A stretch of DNA of 64,000 nucleotides, taken from the NCBI GenBank assembly GCA_041398225.1, contig JAWKVD010000011.1:51664-115663 (forward strand), read 5' to 3'. The translations under genes and the position numbers were made by a program. This document shows, one piece after another, positions 15,876-24,019 of this stretch. This DNA is from JAWKVD01 sp041398225 (lineage in GTDB: Bacteria; Pseudomonadota; Alphaproteobacteria; Caulobacterales; Hyphomonadaceae). A model generated the notes under the pieces. That model ran no database searches, was not told the DNA's origin, and saw only the letters and a program-made list of their open reading frames with translations. Within the stretch, counting starts at the first letter, position 1. The number at the start of each line of letters is the position of its first letter.

Positions 15876-18401
15876 ATGAAATTCACCCTCTCCTGGCTGA
15901 AGGACTATCTGCAGACGGATGCGGACCTGCCCGCCATCCTCGACGCCATGACGCGCATCGGGCTGGAGGTGGAGCATGTCCACGATCCGCGCGAAGCGCT
16001 GAAATCGTTCACCGTGTGCCGCGTCGTTTCGGCGGCCCAGCACCCCAACGCCGACAAGCTGCAGGTCTGCCAGGTCGACACGGTCGACGGCCGGCTCGAG
16101 ATCGTGTGCGGCGGGCTCAACGCCCGACCCGGCCTCGTGACCGCCTATGCGCCGATCGGCGCCTATATTCCCGGCTCGGGCATTACGCTGGTGCCGAAGC
16201 CGGTGCGCGGGATCGTCTCCAACGGCATGCTGTGTTCGGGCGGCGAGCTGGACGCCGAGGAAGACCCCTTCCGTCTGCGCGTGGCGCGCTTCGAGGACTG
16301 GTATCCGCGCGCGCAGGTTCTGGGTCTCGACGAGGACCAGGCCATCGCCGACGGAGGCATTCTCGAACTGCCGGACGACCTTGAGGTCGGCATGCCGATC
16401 GCCGACGCGCTGGGCGCGAGCGATCCGGTGATCGACTTCGAAGTGACGCCCAACCGCCCCGACTGGCTGGGCGTTGCGGGCATCGCGCGCGATCTCGCCG
16501 CGGCCGGTCTTGGGACGTTCAAGCTTTCCGAGGTCGCGCCGGTCGACGGCAAATTCCCCTGCCCGGTCTCGATCAAGATCGAAGCGCCCGAGGCGTGCCC
16601 GGTTTTCGCCGGACGCCTGATCCGGGGGGTCAAGAACGGCCCGTCTCCGGACTGGATGCAGAAGCGGCTCAAGGCCATCGGCGTCAATCCGAAGAACCTG
16701 TTGGTGGACGTGACCAACTATGTCTCGTTCGACCGCTGCCGCCCTCTGCACGTCTATGACGCCAAGCTTCTGAAGGGCGGGATCGTCGCGCGCATGGGCG
16801 GACAGGCCGATACGTTCGAGGCGCTCGACAACAAGACATACGCCGACCTTTCCGGGATGTGCGTGATCGCCGACGACGGCGGCAAGCGCACGATCGGCCT
16901 CGGCGGCGTGATGGGCGGAACCTCGACCGGTTCGTCGATCGACACCGTCGACGTGTTTCTGGAAGCGGCGTGGTTCGACCCCAACATCACGGCGCGCACC
17001 GGCCGCACGACCGGCATCCTGTCGGATGCGCGCTTCCGTTTCGAGCGCGGCGTGGACCCGGCCTCTCACCTTGAGGGGATCGAGCTTGCGACCCGCCTCA
17101 TCATCGAGACCGGCGGCGGCGAAGCGTCCGTCGTCGAGGTGGCGGGCGAGGCTCCGAAAGGAAGGGACCCCGTGAGCTTCCGTCCGGCGGACATGAAACG
17201 GCTGACCGGGGTCGACATGAAGCCCGACCGCATGGAGGCGATCCTGCGCGCGCTGGGATTCGATCCGGCCGTCGCCGCCCCCGCCGCCTCCAGGGGCAAG
17301 AAGACGCAGGATGTGTGGCTCACCAAGGTTCCGACCTTCCGGCCGGACATCGAAGGCTCGGCGGACCTCGTCGAGGAGCTGATCCGCATCGAGGGTTTCG
17401 ACGCGCTGCCCGACGAGCCGCTGCCGCCGCTCGCCGACGACCGCGACAGCCGCGTGGTGGTGACGCCGCTTCAATCGCGGGTGCGCATCGCCCGGCGCGT
17501 GCTGGCCGCACGCGGCTATCTCGAAGCGGTGACGTGGAGCTTCATGAACCGGGAGAAGGCGGCGCTGGCGGTCGGCGCCAATGCGCTGCGCGATACGCTG
17601 ACGCTCGACAATCCGATCGCATCGGATCTCGACTATATGCGCCCGACGATTCTGGCGAACCTGGCGGAAGCGGCGCAGCGCAACGCCGATCATGGCGCGA
17701 CGCAGGTGCGGCTGTTCGAAACCGGGCCCGTTTATCCCGGCGACCAGCCGAAGGATCAGCGCATGCAGGCCGCCGCCGTGATCTGGGCGCCGAAGCAGCG
17801 ACACTGGTCGGGGGCGACGCCGGCGCCGGACGCCTTCACGGCCAAGGCCGATCTCTTCGCCCTGCTCGACGCGATGGGGCAGGACCCGATGAAGTTCCAG
17901 ATCGGCGAGCCCGCCGGACCGCACTGGCATCCGGGGCGTTCGGCGACGCTGAAGCTCGGCCCGAAAAACACGGTCGGCGCGTTCGGCGAGCTGCACCCGG
18001 CGTTCCTGAAAGCGCTCGCGGTGGACGGCCCCATGCTGGCGCTGGAGCTGGACATCGGCGCATTGCCGGTTCCCAAGACCAAGGGCGGCAAAACCAAGCC
18101 GGTTCTGGAGAAGGCCGATCTGACGCCGGTGCGGCGCGACTTCGCCTTCGTGGTGGAGGAAGCCGTCGCGGCCGGTGAAATCGTTCGGCTGGCGCAGAAG
18201 GCCGATCCCAAGCTGATCGCCGGCGTGTCGGTGTTCGACGTCTATCGCGGTGCGGGCGTGGAGGATGGCAAGAAGTCGGTCGCCATCGAGGTGACGTTGC
18301 AGCCGAAGGGCGAAGCGATGACGGATGCGCAGATCGACACGGTCGCCAGCGCCATCATCGCCCAGGTCTCCAAGGGGACAGGCGCGACCTTGCGCGGCTA
18401 A
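15876..18401 (+). CDS. pheT: Phenylalanine--tRNA ligase beta subunit
   Basis: 841 residues, slightly above the usual 790-820. Order of domains: N-terminal KFTLSWLKDYL, the OB-fold tRNA-binding domain (HPNADKLQVCQVDT), B3/B4 editing domain, B5 domain (about 400-490), catalytic-like core (TWSFMNREKA) and the C-terminal ferredoxin-fold anticodon-binding domain. The extra length sits partly in insertions such as the APAASRGKKTQDVW segment. PheT pairs with PheS, recognises the tRNA-Phe anticodon and clears mischarged tyrosine. A strong bidirectional hairpin terminator follows. Confidence 0.97.
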   Translation: MKFTLSWLKDYLQTDADLPAILDAMTRIGLEVEHVHDPREALKSFTVCRVVSAAQHPNADKLQVCQVDTVDGRLEIVCGGLNARPGLVTAYAPIGAYIPGSGITLVPKPVRGIVSNGMLCSGGELDAEEDPFRLRVARFEDWYPRAQVLGLDEDQAIADGGILELPDDLEVGMPIADALGASDPVIDFEVTPNRPDWLGVAGIARDLAAAGLGTFKLSEVAPVDGKFPCPVSIKIEAPEACPVFAGRLIRGVKNGPSPDWMQKRLKAIGVNPKNLLVDVTNYVSFDRCRPLHVYDAKLLKGGIVARMGGQADTFEALDNKTYADLSGMCVIADDGGKRTIGLGGVMGGTSTGSSIDTVDVFLEAAWFDPNITARTGRTTGILSDARFRFERGVDPASHLEGIELATRLIIETGGGEASVVEVAGEAPKGRDPVSFRPADMKRLTGVDMKPDRMEAILRALGFDPAVAAPAASRGKKTQDVWLTKVPTFRPDIEGSADLVEELIRIEGFDALPDEPLPPLADDRDSRVVVTPLQSRVRIARRVLAARGYLEAVTWSFMNREKAALAVGANALRDTLTLDNPIASDLDYMRPTILANLAEAAQRNADHGATQVRLFETGPVYPGDQPKDQRMQAAAVIWAPKQRHWSGATPAPDAFTAKADLFALLDAMGQDPMKFQIGEPAGPHWHPGRSATLKLGPKNTVGAFGELHPAFLKALAVDGPMLALELDIGALPVPKTKGGKTKPVLEKADLTPVRRDFAFVVEEAVAAGEIVRLAQKADPKLIAGVSVFDVYRGAGVEDGKKSVAIEVTLQPKGEAMTDAQIDTVASAIIAQVSKGTGATLRG

Positions 18402-18447
18402 ACCCCACGTCGCGAGGCTTCTTTGGCGATGTGAACGCAGAGAATGA

Positions 18448-18481
18448 GAAAGGGCCTCTCGCCGGCGCGGGAGGCCCTTTC
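18448..18481. terminator. Hairpin terminator between convergent pheT and the DLQGVW gene
   Basis: An 11-bp perfect stem pairs 18448-18458 (GAAAGGGCCTC) with 18471-18481 (GAGGCCCTTTC), with a 12-base loop. It lies between the pheT stop and the stop of the minus-strand gene and is suited to act in both directions. Confidence 0.8.
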
Positions 18482-18501
18482 AACGCGCGTTGGGAAGCGG
18501 C

Positions 18502-19695
18502 TCACTCGCCGCTGGCTTCGATCGCCGTGTCGCGCCCTTCGACCATGCCGCGCAGAATGCCGGGAAGCGCATAATTCCCTTCATGGCACGCATACTCGTA
18601 GAGCTTCTCCTTCGAACGGCGCAAAGGCATCTCGCCCTTCCAGACCTGCGTGTAGTTCACCGGATCGTCCACCGCGTAGGAATAGAAGATCTCGACGTCG
18701 GAGACGCGCTTGAAGCGCTCGGTGACGACGCCCTTCTCGGATATCGGGATGTAGCCGTTCGCCTGAATCGGATGGAGGTTGCGGGTCTCGACCACGAGCG
18801 TGTCGCCTTCCCACCAGCCATAGCTGTCGCCGAACCATGGCCGCACGCCGTCGCTGAACGAGGCCGGCGCGGCGCCTTTCTGGCGGATCGGAATGATCCG
18901 GGCGTCGTGGTTCATCTCGATGTCGAGCACGATGAAGTCCGGCGACTGCGTGACCTGGATGTGATTGTTGTACATGGCGTTCGAGAGCGGCGGCCCGCCC
19001 TGATTGCCGAACGAGATCAGGCAGCGATCGCCGAATGTGCGAATCTCCGGGCCGGTGTTGTCGACGCTGCGCGCCAGCGTCATGCGCGAGGCGCGCGCCG
19101 CGCGCCCTTCCCGGCTGAACGGAAGCTGGCCGTTGGGCGGATCGACAATCCATGACGAACGCCATTCGCCGTTGACGCGCCCCCATTCCGAACCGGGGTC
19201 GATCCAGAAGGCGTTGTAGCCGGCGTCGGTGTCGCCGTCCGTGAAGACGCCGGACTTCGGATCGGTGCGCTTCTGGCTGTCCTCGAAGCTCTTGGTGTAG
19301 CCCGCGCGCGAGGTCGCCTCGGCCACTTTTTCGGGCGGGATCACCAGCGTGTCGACGCCGACCCCGGAATTGCGCCCCGTGCCGCGCGTCATGGTGGTCA
19401 GCGACGCAGACGACCAGACGCCCTGAAGATCGGGCGCGCCGAACGATGTGCGCGGCGCCGTGTAGGCGGGGTCCCACGGTCCGAGGTCTTTGAAATAAGG
19501 CAGCGGGCTTTCGAAGGCTTTTGCGCCGCCCAGGGTTTTGGGTCCCTCGATCCGCTCATTGGGATCGGCGAAGCGAACGCCGGACTCCTCGCTGATGCGC
19601 TGGGCGTGGGCCGGCGCGGTGACAAGCGCTCCGGATAAAGCCAGCGAAACCGCGAGCGCCGCATACGCCGCCGCCCGCCTGAACGACCTGAACAT
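18502..19695 (-). CDS. Exported protein of the 'DLxGVW' type, unknown function
   Basis: 397 residues, signal peptide MFRSFRRAAAYAALAVSLAL with cleavage near APAHAQ; GGGGAGG lies upstream of the start. No catalytic motif is recognised. It shares a pattern with the gene at 55894-56868: PDLQGVW near residue 88, YGWWEGDTLVVETRNL, VTERFKRVSD, YTQVWKGEMPL and a conserved Cys in YEYACHEGN. Proteins of this type are frequent in acidobacteria, sphingomonads and related environmental bacteria and are generally annotated as hypothetical. Periplasmic location is predicted. It is downstream of the RusA gene on the same strand with a 121-base gap that could hold its own promoter. Confidence 0.8.
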   Translation of the reverse strand: MFRSFRRAAAYAALAVSLALSGALVTAPAHAQRISEESGVRFADPNERIEGPKTLGGAKAFESPLPYFKDLGPWDPAYTAPRTSFGAPDLQGVWSSASLTTMTRGTGRNSGVGVDTLVIPPEKVAEATSRAGYTKSFEDSQKRTDPKSGVFTDGDTDAGYNAFWIDPGSEWGRVNGEWRSSWIVDPPNGQLPFSREGRAARASRMTLARSVDNTGPEIRTFGDRCLISFGNQGGPPLSNAMYNNHIQVTQSPDFIVLDIEMNHDARIIPIRQKGAAPASFSDGVRPWFGDSYGWWEGDTLVVETRNLHPIQANGYIPISEKGVVTERFKRVSDVEIFYSYAVDDPVNYTQVWKGEMPLRRSKEKLYEYACHEGNYALPGILRGMVEGRDTAIEASGE

Positions 19696-19816
19696 GAAAA
19701 CCTCCCCGATCTTTTTTGCTTCTCGAGGATGGCGCGAGCCGCGCTCGCCAACAACGGCCTCGCGAAGCCTTGACCTGCCCTATACGTCAGCTCGGTTGCG
19801 TCAGCTTTGGTGCGCG

Positions 19817-20227
19817 TCAGCCCCGGGGCATGTGCTGCGCAACGCGCGAGCCGGCCGGCTCGACCCGCATGTAGACACCCTCGCGGTCCGCCTCCACGCG
19901 CTCGACCAGCAGACGCGCGACCTGGCTATCGTCGTGGAAACAGGCGCCGACGACGCTGTCGAGCATGGCCTTCGCCAGATTGTCCAGGTCCATGTGCGGG
20001 GGATCGCCGACATGCTCCATGACAATGTGCACGTGGAAATCCCCCCAGCGCGGTCGCGCGGCGGGGAACGACTTCCGGAAGAACTCCTTCAGCAACGGCT
20101 TGTAGTATTTGGCCTGCGTGGTGAGACCGTCGACGCCGACTTCCAGACCGCCGGTGTCGGTCAGACGCGCACGCACCTTTCCCGCGCGCGTCCAGGCAAG
20201 ATCCTGCTCGGTTGCGCGTTCGGTCAT
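19817..20227 (-). CDS. RusA-like Holliday-junction resolvase family protein
   Basis: 136 residues. The RusA catalytic block is present: MDLDNLAKAMLDSVVGACF with D80 and D82, D90, and the acidic DDSQV at D99-D100. RusA cuts four-way DNA junctions as a dimer with metal ions and is usually phage-derived. No phage genes lie nearby. The ATG overlaps the stop of the upstream membrane-protein gene by four bases (ATGA), so it is the last gene of a three-gene operon with DUF1697 and the membrane protein. Whether it still resolves junctions or has taken another nuclease role is unknown. Confidence 0.85.
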   Translation of the reverse strand: MTERATEQDLAWTRAGKVRARLTDTGGLEVGVDGLTTQAKYYKPLLKEFFRKSFPAARPRWGDFHVHIVMEHVGDPPHMDLDNLAKAMLDSVVGACFHDDSQVARLLVERVEADREGVYMRVEPAGSRVAQHMPRG

Positions 20228-21600
20228 GGACGCCGGGCCTTCCGCGAGAGCGTCATCGCCATCGCTTCAAGCATGTCGGTTCGAAACGCCGCCTGATCCA
20301 GCATGTCTCCGCTCTTCGCGTAGAGATGCAGGGGGCGTGCGTCGGCGCCCGCATATCGCGCCATCGCGGCGCGGGCGGCGCCTTCACGGTCACGCTGCGC
20401 GACCAGTACGGCGCACGGAAAGGCGCTTCGCTCGCTCAACTGTTCAAGCTCCCACTCGGTGCCGTCCGTGACGTTGGACAGATCGACCACGATCACATCC
20501 GCCGATCGCATGAGAAGCGCAATGACGAGACGCCACCAATTGTCGTGCGTGCGGACGACGAAGGCCTCGCTCCGCTCGTTCATCGCCACTTCAATGTTGA
20601 GCGCGACGCGGTCGCGCAGCCGGGTTGCGAGGTTGCGGAAGTCGCGGGCCGATCCGACCCAGGCCGGACCCCACCGCGACTTGTTGAACAAGCGCAGGAC
20701 GAAGCGAACCGGCAGCCAGATCAGGATGAGAATCGCGTGCGGAATGCTGGTGGGAATGACGCCCGACAACCAGGCGAAGGGCGATTTGCGGATGTAGCGA
20801 TCCGACAATGTCGTGACGTGGCCGAAGGGGCGCAGTTCCAGCGAGATCACCTTCTGCATGCTCCTGGCCAGCTGGCGGGCGTTGAACTTGCGCAAAAGCA
20901 GGACCCGCGCCGGCGAGCCCCGGAAGAAGCTGACCGCCATCCAGGACACCCAGACGACGACCAGCACGAGCGCGCCGGTCTGGCCCAGATCGTGGGCCAG
21001 ACGATATCTTCGACCGCTTCGCGTCTCATTGGCGGTCCGGTGGAGGAGCACCTCGTCGAGCCGGGCGTCGGAAGCAAAAGCGCTGTCGAATTCGACGCCT
21101 TCGGCCTCGGCCTTGCGGTATTCTTCGTTGGTCAGTTTGCGGCCCGCGCCGTCATACTCCTCGCGAGTTATTAGGCCCTGTTCATAGGCCTCGCGCAGAG
21201 CCGGGCGCTTGAACTCGTCGGCGAACCCGATGGCGACGAGCAGGGCGAGGAAGGTGAGCGCCGTGAGAACGCCGCCCCAGACGCGCAGGGCGCGCCCCAA
21301 GCCGAAGAACCTTTTGCGCAACGCGTCCGCATCGACGGCCGGAACGAAACCCGGAACGACCGGCACGGGATCGACCGAGGCGCCTCGCTCGACGAGGCGG
21401 CGCTGCGCCTCGGTTCGCACGTCGTGGTGACTATCCGGGTTGGCGGCGGTCGCCGCCAGTTCGACATCGGACAGAGCGTCGAGCGCGGCGAGACGCCCGG
21501 CGGGGTAAGGCCCCGGCTTCTTCATCCAGCCCCGCGTGCGCCACGCCCGCGCCGTTCGACGCCAGTCGCGCGCGTCCGGCTTATGCGGCGCGCCGGTCAT
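20224..21600 (-). CDS. Membrane protein with an unrecognised cytoplasmic 'VLLLRKFN' domain
   Basis: 458 residues from ATG 21600, which overlaps the DUF1697 stop (ATGA). Membrane segments at about 108-126 and 208-226 flank a region holding a SHOCT-like motif (QGLITREEYD, 141-150). After the second segment comes RVLLLRKFNARQL (232-244), LRPFGHVTTLSDRYI (256-270), a third hydrophobic stretch (278-305) and a soluble alpha/beta part with SADVIVVDLSNVTDGTEWE (366-384). That last pattern, a beta strand ending in an acidic loop, recalls TIR- or SLOG-like nucleotide-handling folds, but the resemblance is weak and by eye. The gene lies between DUF1697 and RusA in a fully overlapping operon. Function unknown. 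Confidence 0.75.
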   Translation of the reverse strand: MTGAPHKPDARDWRRTARAWRTRGWMKKPGPYPAGRLAALDALSDVELAATAANPDSHHDVRTEAQRRLVERGASVDPVPVVPGFVPAVDADALRKRFFGLGRALRVWGGVLTALTFLALLVAIGFADEFKRPALREAYEQGLITREEYDGAGRKLTNEEYRKAEAEGVEFDSAFASDARLDEVLLHRTANETRSGRRYRLAHDLGQTGALVLVVVWVSWMAVSFFRGSPARVLLLRKFNARQLARSMQKVISLELRPFGHVTTLSDRYIRKSPFAWLSGVIPTSIPHAILILIWLPVRFVLRLFNKSRWGPAWVGSARDFRNLATRLRDRVALNIEVAMNERSEAFVVRTHDNWWRLVIALLMRSADVIVVDLSNVTDGTEWELEQLSERSAFPCAVLVAQRDREGAARAAMARYAGADARPLHLYAKSGDMLDQAAFRTDMLEAMAMTLSRKARRP

Positions 21601-22136
21601 TCGGCCACAAGCTCCGCCAGTTTCAGGACCGTGTTCCAGTTGCGCGCGGTTGAGAGAGGGGCGCGCCCGGTGCGGCTCCAATCGCGATCGAGCGTCGAAC
21701 GGCCCTGCCCGTTCGGAAAGTCGACATAGAGCGTGCGGCCGACCGCCCTGAAGCGCTCCGGCCCCGTCACCGCCGCCCGCAGCGTCTTCTCATCCGCGGC
21801 CGAGAGCGGCGTTTTCAGCAACATCACGACGACGTTGGCCGGACGAGCGACGACTTCGGCGCCGAACGGATTGCGTGCGATGATCTGCGACCAATCCTTG
21901 GCGGCGCGAGCGAAGAAGCTCGTCGAAAGACCAAGACGATCGCCGGCCTTGCTTTCGAGCAGGACTTCCAGCTCATCGGCGGAGGCTTTCCAGCCCTCGA
22001 CGAGCAGATTGCCGCTGGCGATATAGGTGCGCGGGTTGGCGAGGCCGAGGTCTTCGGCGAAGGCTCTCAGGTCGGACATCGCCAGGCGCACGCCGCCGAC
22101 ATTGATCCCTCGCAGCAGAACGACGTGGCCGGGCAT
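21597..22136 (-). CDS. DUF1697 family protein
   Basis: 179 residues from ATG 22136, preceded directly by GGGGGAGGGA; the frame remains open upstream but runs antisense to fumC. The start MPGHVVLLRGINVGGVRLAM is the standard opening of DUF1697, followed by SDLRAFAEDLGLANPRTYIASGN, VVMLLKTPLSAADE and the end RNWNTVLKLAEL. DUF1697 proteins are small cytoplasmic alpha/beta proteins without an assigned activity. Here it is the first gene of the DUF1697-membrane protein-RusA operon. Confidence 0.88.
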   Translation of the reverse strand: MPGHVVLLRGINVGGVRLAMSDLRAFAEDLGLANPRTYIASGNLLVEGWKASADELEVLLESKAGDRLGLSTSFFARAAKDWSQIIARNPFGAEVVARPANVVVMLLKTPLSAADEKTLRAAVTGPERFRAVGRTLYVDFPNGQGRSTLDRDWSRTGRAPLSTARNWNTVLKLAELVAE

Positions 22137-22299
22137 TCCCTCCCCCTCTGCGCCTGATCCCGCGCATGTCTCAGCCAAGGTTAGCGATTCTTGTGCGAAA
22201 TGTCGCGCCGGGACGATGGCGAGCGATGTTCGCGGCCGATCCTGGCTGGTCGGGACGCGGCGGCCGCGACGATTGATCCGAAGCCCGCATGGGTTTAAC

Positions 22300-22331
22300 G
22301 GGTGCGCGATCTGAACAGGAGACGCGCACCC
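22300..22331 (+). promoter_or_regulatory. Hairpin holding the fumC ribosome-binding site in its loop
   Basis: A perfect 9-bp stem pairs 22300-22308 (GGGTGCGCG) with 22323-22331 (CGCGCACCC). The 14-base loop contains AGGAGA (22317-22322), and the fumC ATG (22332) follows the last stem base directly. The stem would shape access of the ribosome to the start codon. Confidence 0.6.
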
Positions 22332-23738
22332 ATGTCCGATACGCCCGCAGCGACCCGCACCGAATCCGATACGTTCGGCCCGATCGAGGTCGACGCCTCG
22401 AAATACTGGGGCGCGCAAGCGCAACGCTCGCTGGGCAATTTCAAGATCGGCTGGGAGAAGCAGCCCGCCCCCGTCATCCGGGCGCTCGGGATCGTCAAAC
22501 GCGCCGCCGCCGAAACCAATATGGCGCTGGGCAAGATGGACCCGGAACTCGGCAAGGTGATCATTCAGGCCGCCAACGAAGTCATCGAGGGCAAGCTCAA
22601 CGATCACTTCCCGCTGGTGGTCTGGCAGACCGGGTCGGGCACGCAGTCTAACATGAACGCTAATGAGGTGATCTCGAACCGCGCCATCGAGATCCTTGGC
22701 GGCGAGATGGGCTCCAAGAAGCCGATCCACCCCAACGACCACGTCAATATGAGCCAGTCGTCCAACGACTGTTTCCCGACGGCGATGCACATCGCCTGCG
22801 CCGAGGAGGTGACGCACCGCCTGCTGCCGGCGCTGCAGAAGCTGTACAATGCGCTGAACGACAAGGCGCAGGCGTGGAAGGACATCATCAAGATCGGCCG
22901 CACACACACGCAGGACGCCACGCCGGTCACGCTCGGCCAGGAGTTTTCCGGCTACGCCAAGCAGATCGAGAACGGTCTCGCCCGGATCGAACTCACGCTG
23001 CCGGCGCTGATGGAGCTTGCGCAGGGCGGCACCGCCGTGGGCACGGGGCTGGCCTCGCCGAAAGGCTTCGCCGAACTGGTGGCGGACAAGATCGCCCAGA
23101 TCACCGGCCTGAAATTCACCTCGGCGCCGAACAAGTTCGAGGCGCTGGCCGCGCACGACGCGATGGTGATGACGCACGGCGCGATCAACACCGTGGCGAT
23201 GAGCTGCTTCAAGATCGCCAACGACATCCGCTTCCTGGGATCGGGTCCGCGTTCCGGGCTTGGCGAGCTGGCGCTTCCGGAAAACGAGCCGGGCTCGTCG
23301 ATCATGCCGGGCAAGGTGAACCCGACCCAGTGCGAAGCGATGACGCAGGTGTGCGCGCACATTCACGGCAACAACGCCGCGATCGGTTTCGCCGGCTCTC
23401 AGGGGCATTTCGAGCTGAACGTGTTCAACCCGATGATGGCGTACAACTTCCTGCAATCGGTGCGTCTGCTGGCGGACGCCGCCGTATCGTTCACCGACAA
23501 TTGCGTGGTCGGGATCGAGCCGCGTCTCGACAACATCAAGCGCGGTCTCGAGAACTCGCTGATGCTGGTGACGCCGCTCAAGGAGAAGTACGGCTACGAC
23601 CTCGCGGCGAAAGTGGCGAAGACGGCGCACAAGAACGGAACGACCCTCAAGGTCGAAGCGCTGGCGCTGGGCATTTCCGAAGCCGACTTCGATGCGATCG
23701 TCGACCCGGCCAAGATGATCGGCCCCGACGAAGGCTAG
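22332..23738 (+). CDS. fumC: Class II fumarate hydratase
   Basis: 468 residues. FumC interconverts fumarate and malate in the citric acid cycle, needs no iron-sulfur cluster and works as a tetramer. Signatures seen: KYWGAQAQRSLGNF, TGSGTQSNMN, SSNDCFPTAMH, GRTHTQDATP and the family motif GSSIMPGKVNPTQCEAM. Length is normal. It appears to be a single gene, divergent from the DUF1697 operon, with its ribosome-binding site placed in the loop of a GC-rich hairpin that ends at the start codon. Confidence 0.97.
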   Translation: MSDTPAATRTESDTFGPIEVDASKYWGAQAQRSLGNFKIGWEKQPAPVIRALGIVKRAAAETNMALGKMDPELGKVIIQAANEVIEGKLNDHFPLVVWQTGSGTQSNMNANEVISNRAIEILGGEMGSKKPIHPNDHVNMSQSSNDCFPTAMHIACAEEVTHRLLPALQKLYNALNDKAQAWKDIIKIGRTHTQDATPVTLGQEFSGYAKQIENGLARIELTLPALMELAQGGTAVGTGLASPKGFAELVADKIAQITGLKFTSAPNKFEALAAHDAMVMTHGAINTVAMSCFKIANDIRFLGSGPRSGLGELALPENEPGSSIMPGKVNPTQCEAMTQVCAHIHGNNAAIGFAGSQGHFELNVFNPMMAYNFLQSVRLLADAAVSFTDNCVVGIEPRLDNIKRGLENSLMLVTPLKEKYGYDLAAKVAKTAHKNGTTLKVEALALGISEADFDAIVDPAKMIGPDEG

Positions 23739-23839
23739 GCGCGCACTCCTGAACCCTCTCGGCCCAAACCTGCTCGGGTCTAAACCCGCTCGGGCGCCCT
23801 TTTAACGGCGTTTCAAACTGTCCGTGCGATGCTGCGCGC

Positions 23840-24019
23840 ATGGTGAAGGGCATGCTGTCCCTGTTGTTCCGGCTCGGCGTCGTCGTCGTCATGGCGGCGG
23901 TCTTCCTGGCTTTCTGGCTGACATCCCGCCGCCGCGAGGCGCTGTTGCGCAAGCGCCGGGCGCTTGCGTCGGCTGAGCGGTCGAACGGCGAGGCGGCTAC
24001 GACGCTGAACGCGCCCTAG
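23840..24019 (+). CDS. Possible small single-pass membrane protein
   Basis: 59 residues from ATG 23840 to TAG 24019. It begins with a hydrophobic helix (LFRLGVVVVMAAVFLAFWLT, about residues 9-28) followed by a strongly basic stretch (RRREALLRKRR) and a neutral tail. The topology would be one membrane pass with a cytoplasmic basic tail. No clear ribosome-binding site precedes the ATG, and the stop overlaps the stop of the minus-strand ABC-like gene by a few bases. Plausible but weakly supported. Confidence 0.35.
   Translation: MVKGMLSLLFRLGVVVVMAAVFLAFWLTSRRREALLRKRRALASAERSNGEAATTLNAP

Noticed and set aside
15828..17996. 722-codon minus-strand open frame
   Set aside because: Lies opposite pheT, has arginine/histidine-rich composition and no family pattern.
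19817..20227. Prophage remnant signalled by RusA
   Set aside because: No integrase, portal, capsid, lysis or attachment-site genes in either direction, and the gene is coupled to non-phage genes.
22137..23630. Long N-terminal extension of the DUF1697 frame
   Set aside because: Antisense to fumC; the DUF1697 start motif begins exactly at ATG 22136 with a strong ribosome-binding site.
23775..23788. Terminator after fumC (CGGGT / ACCCG, loop CTAA)
   Set aside because: Only five pairs and a poor T run.
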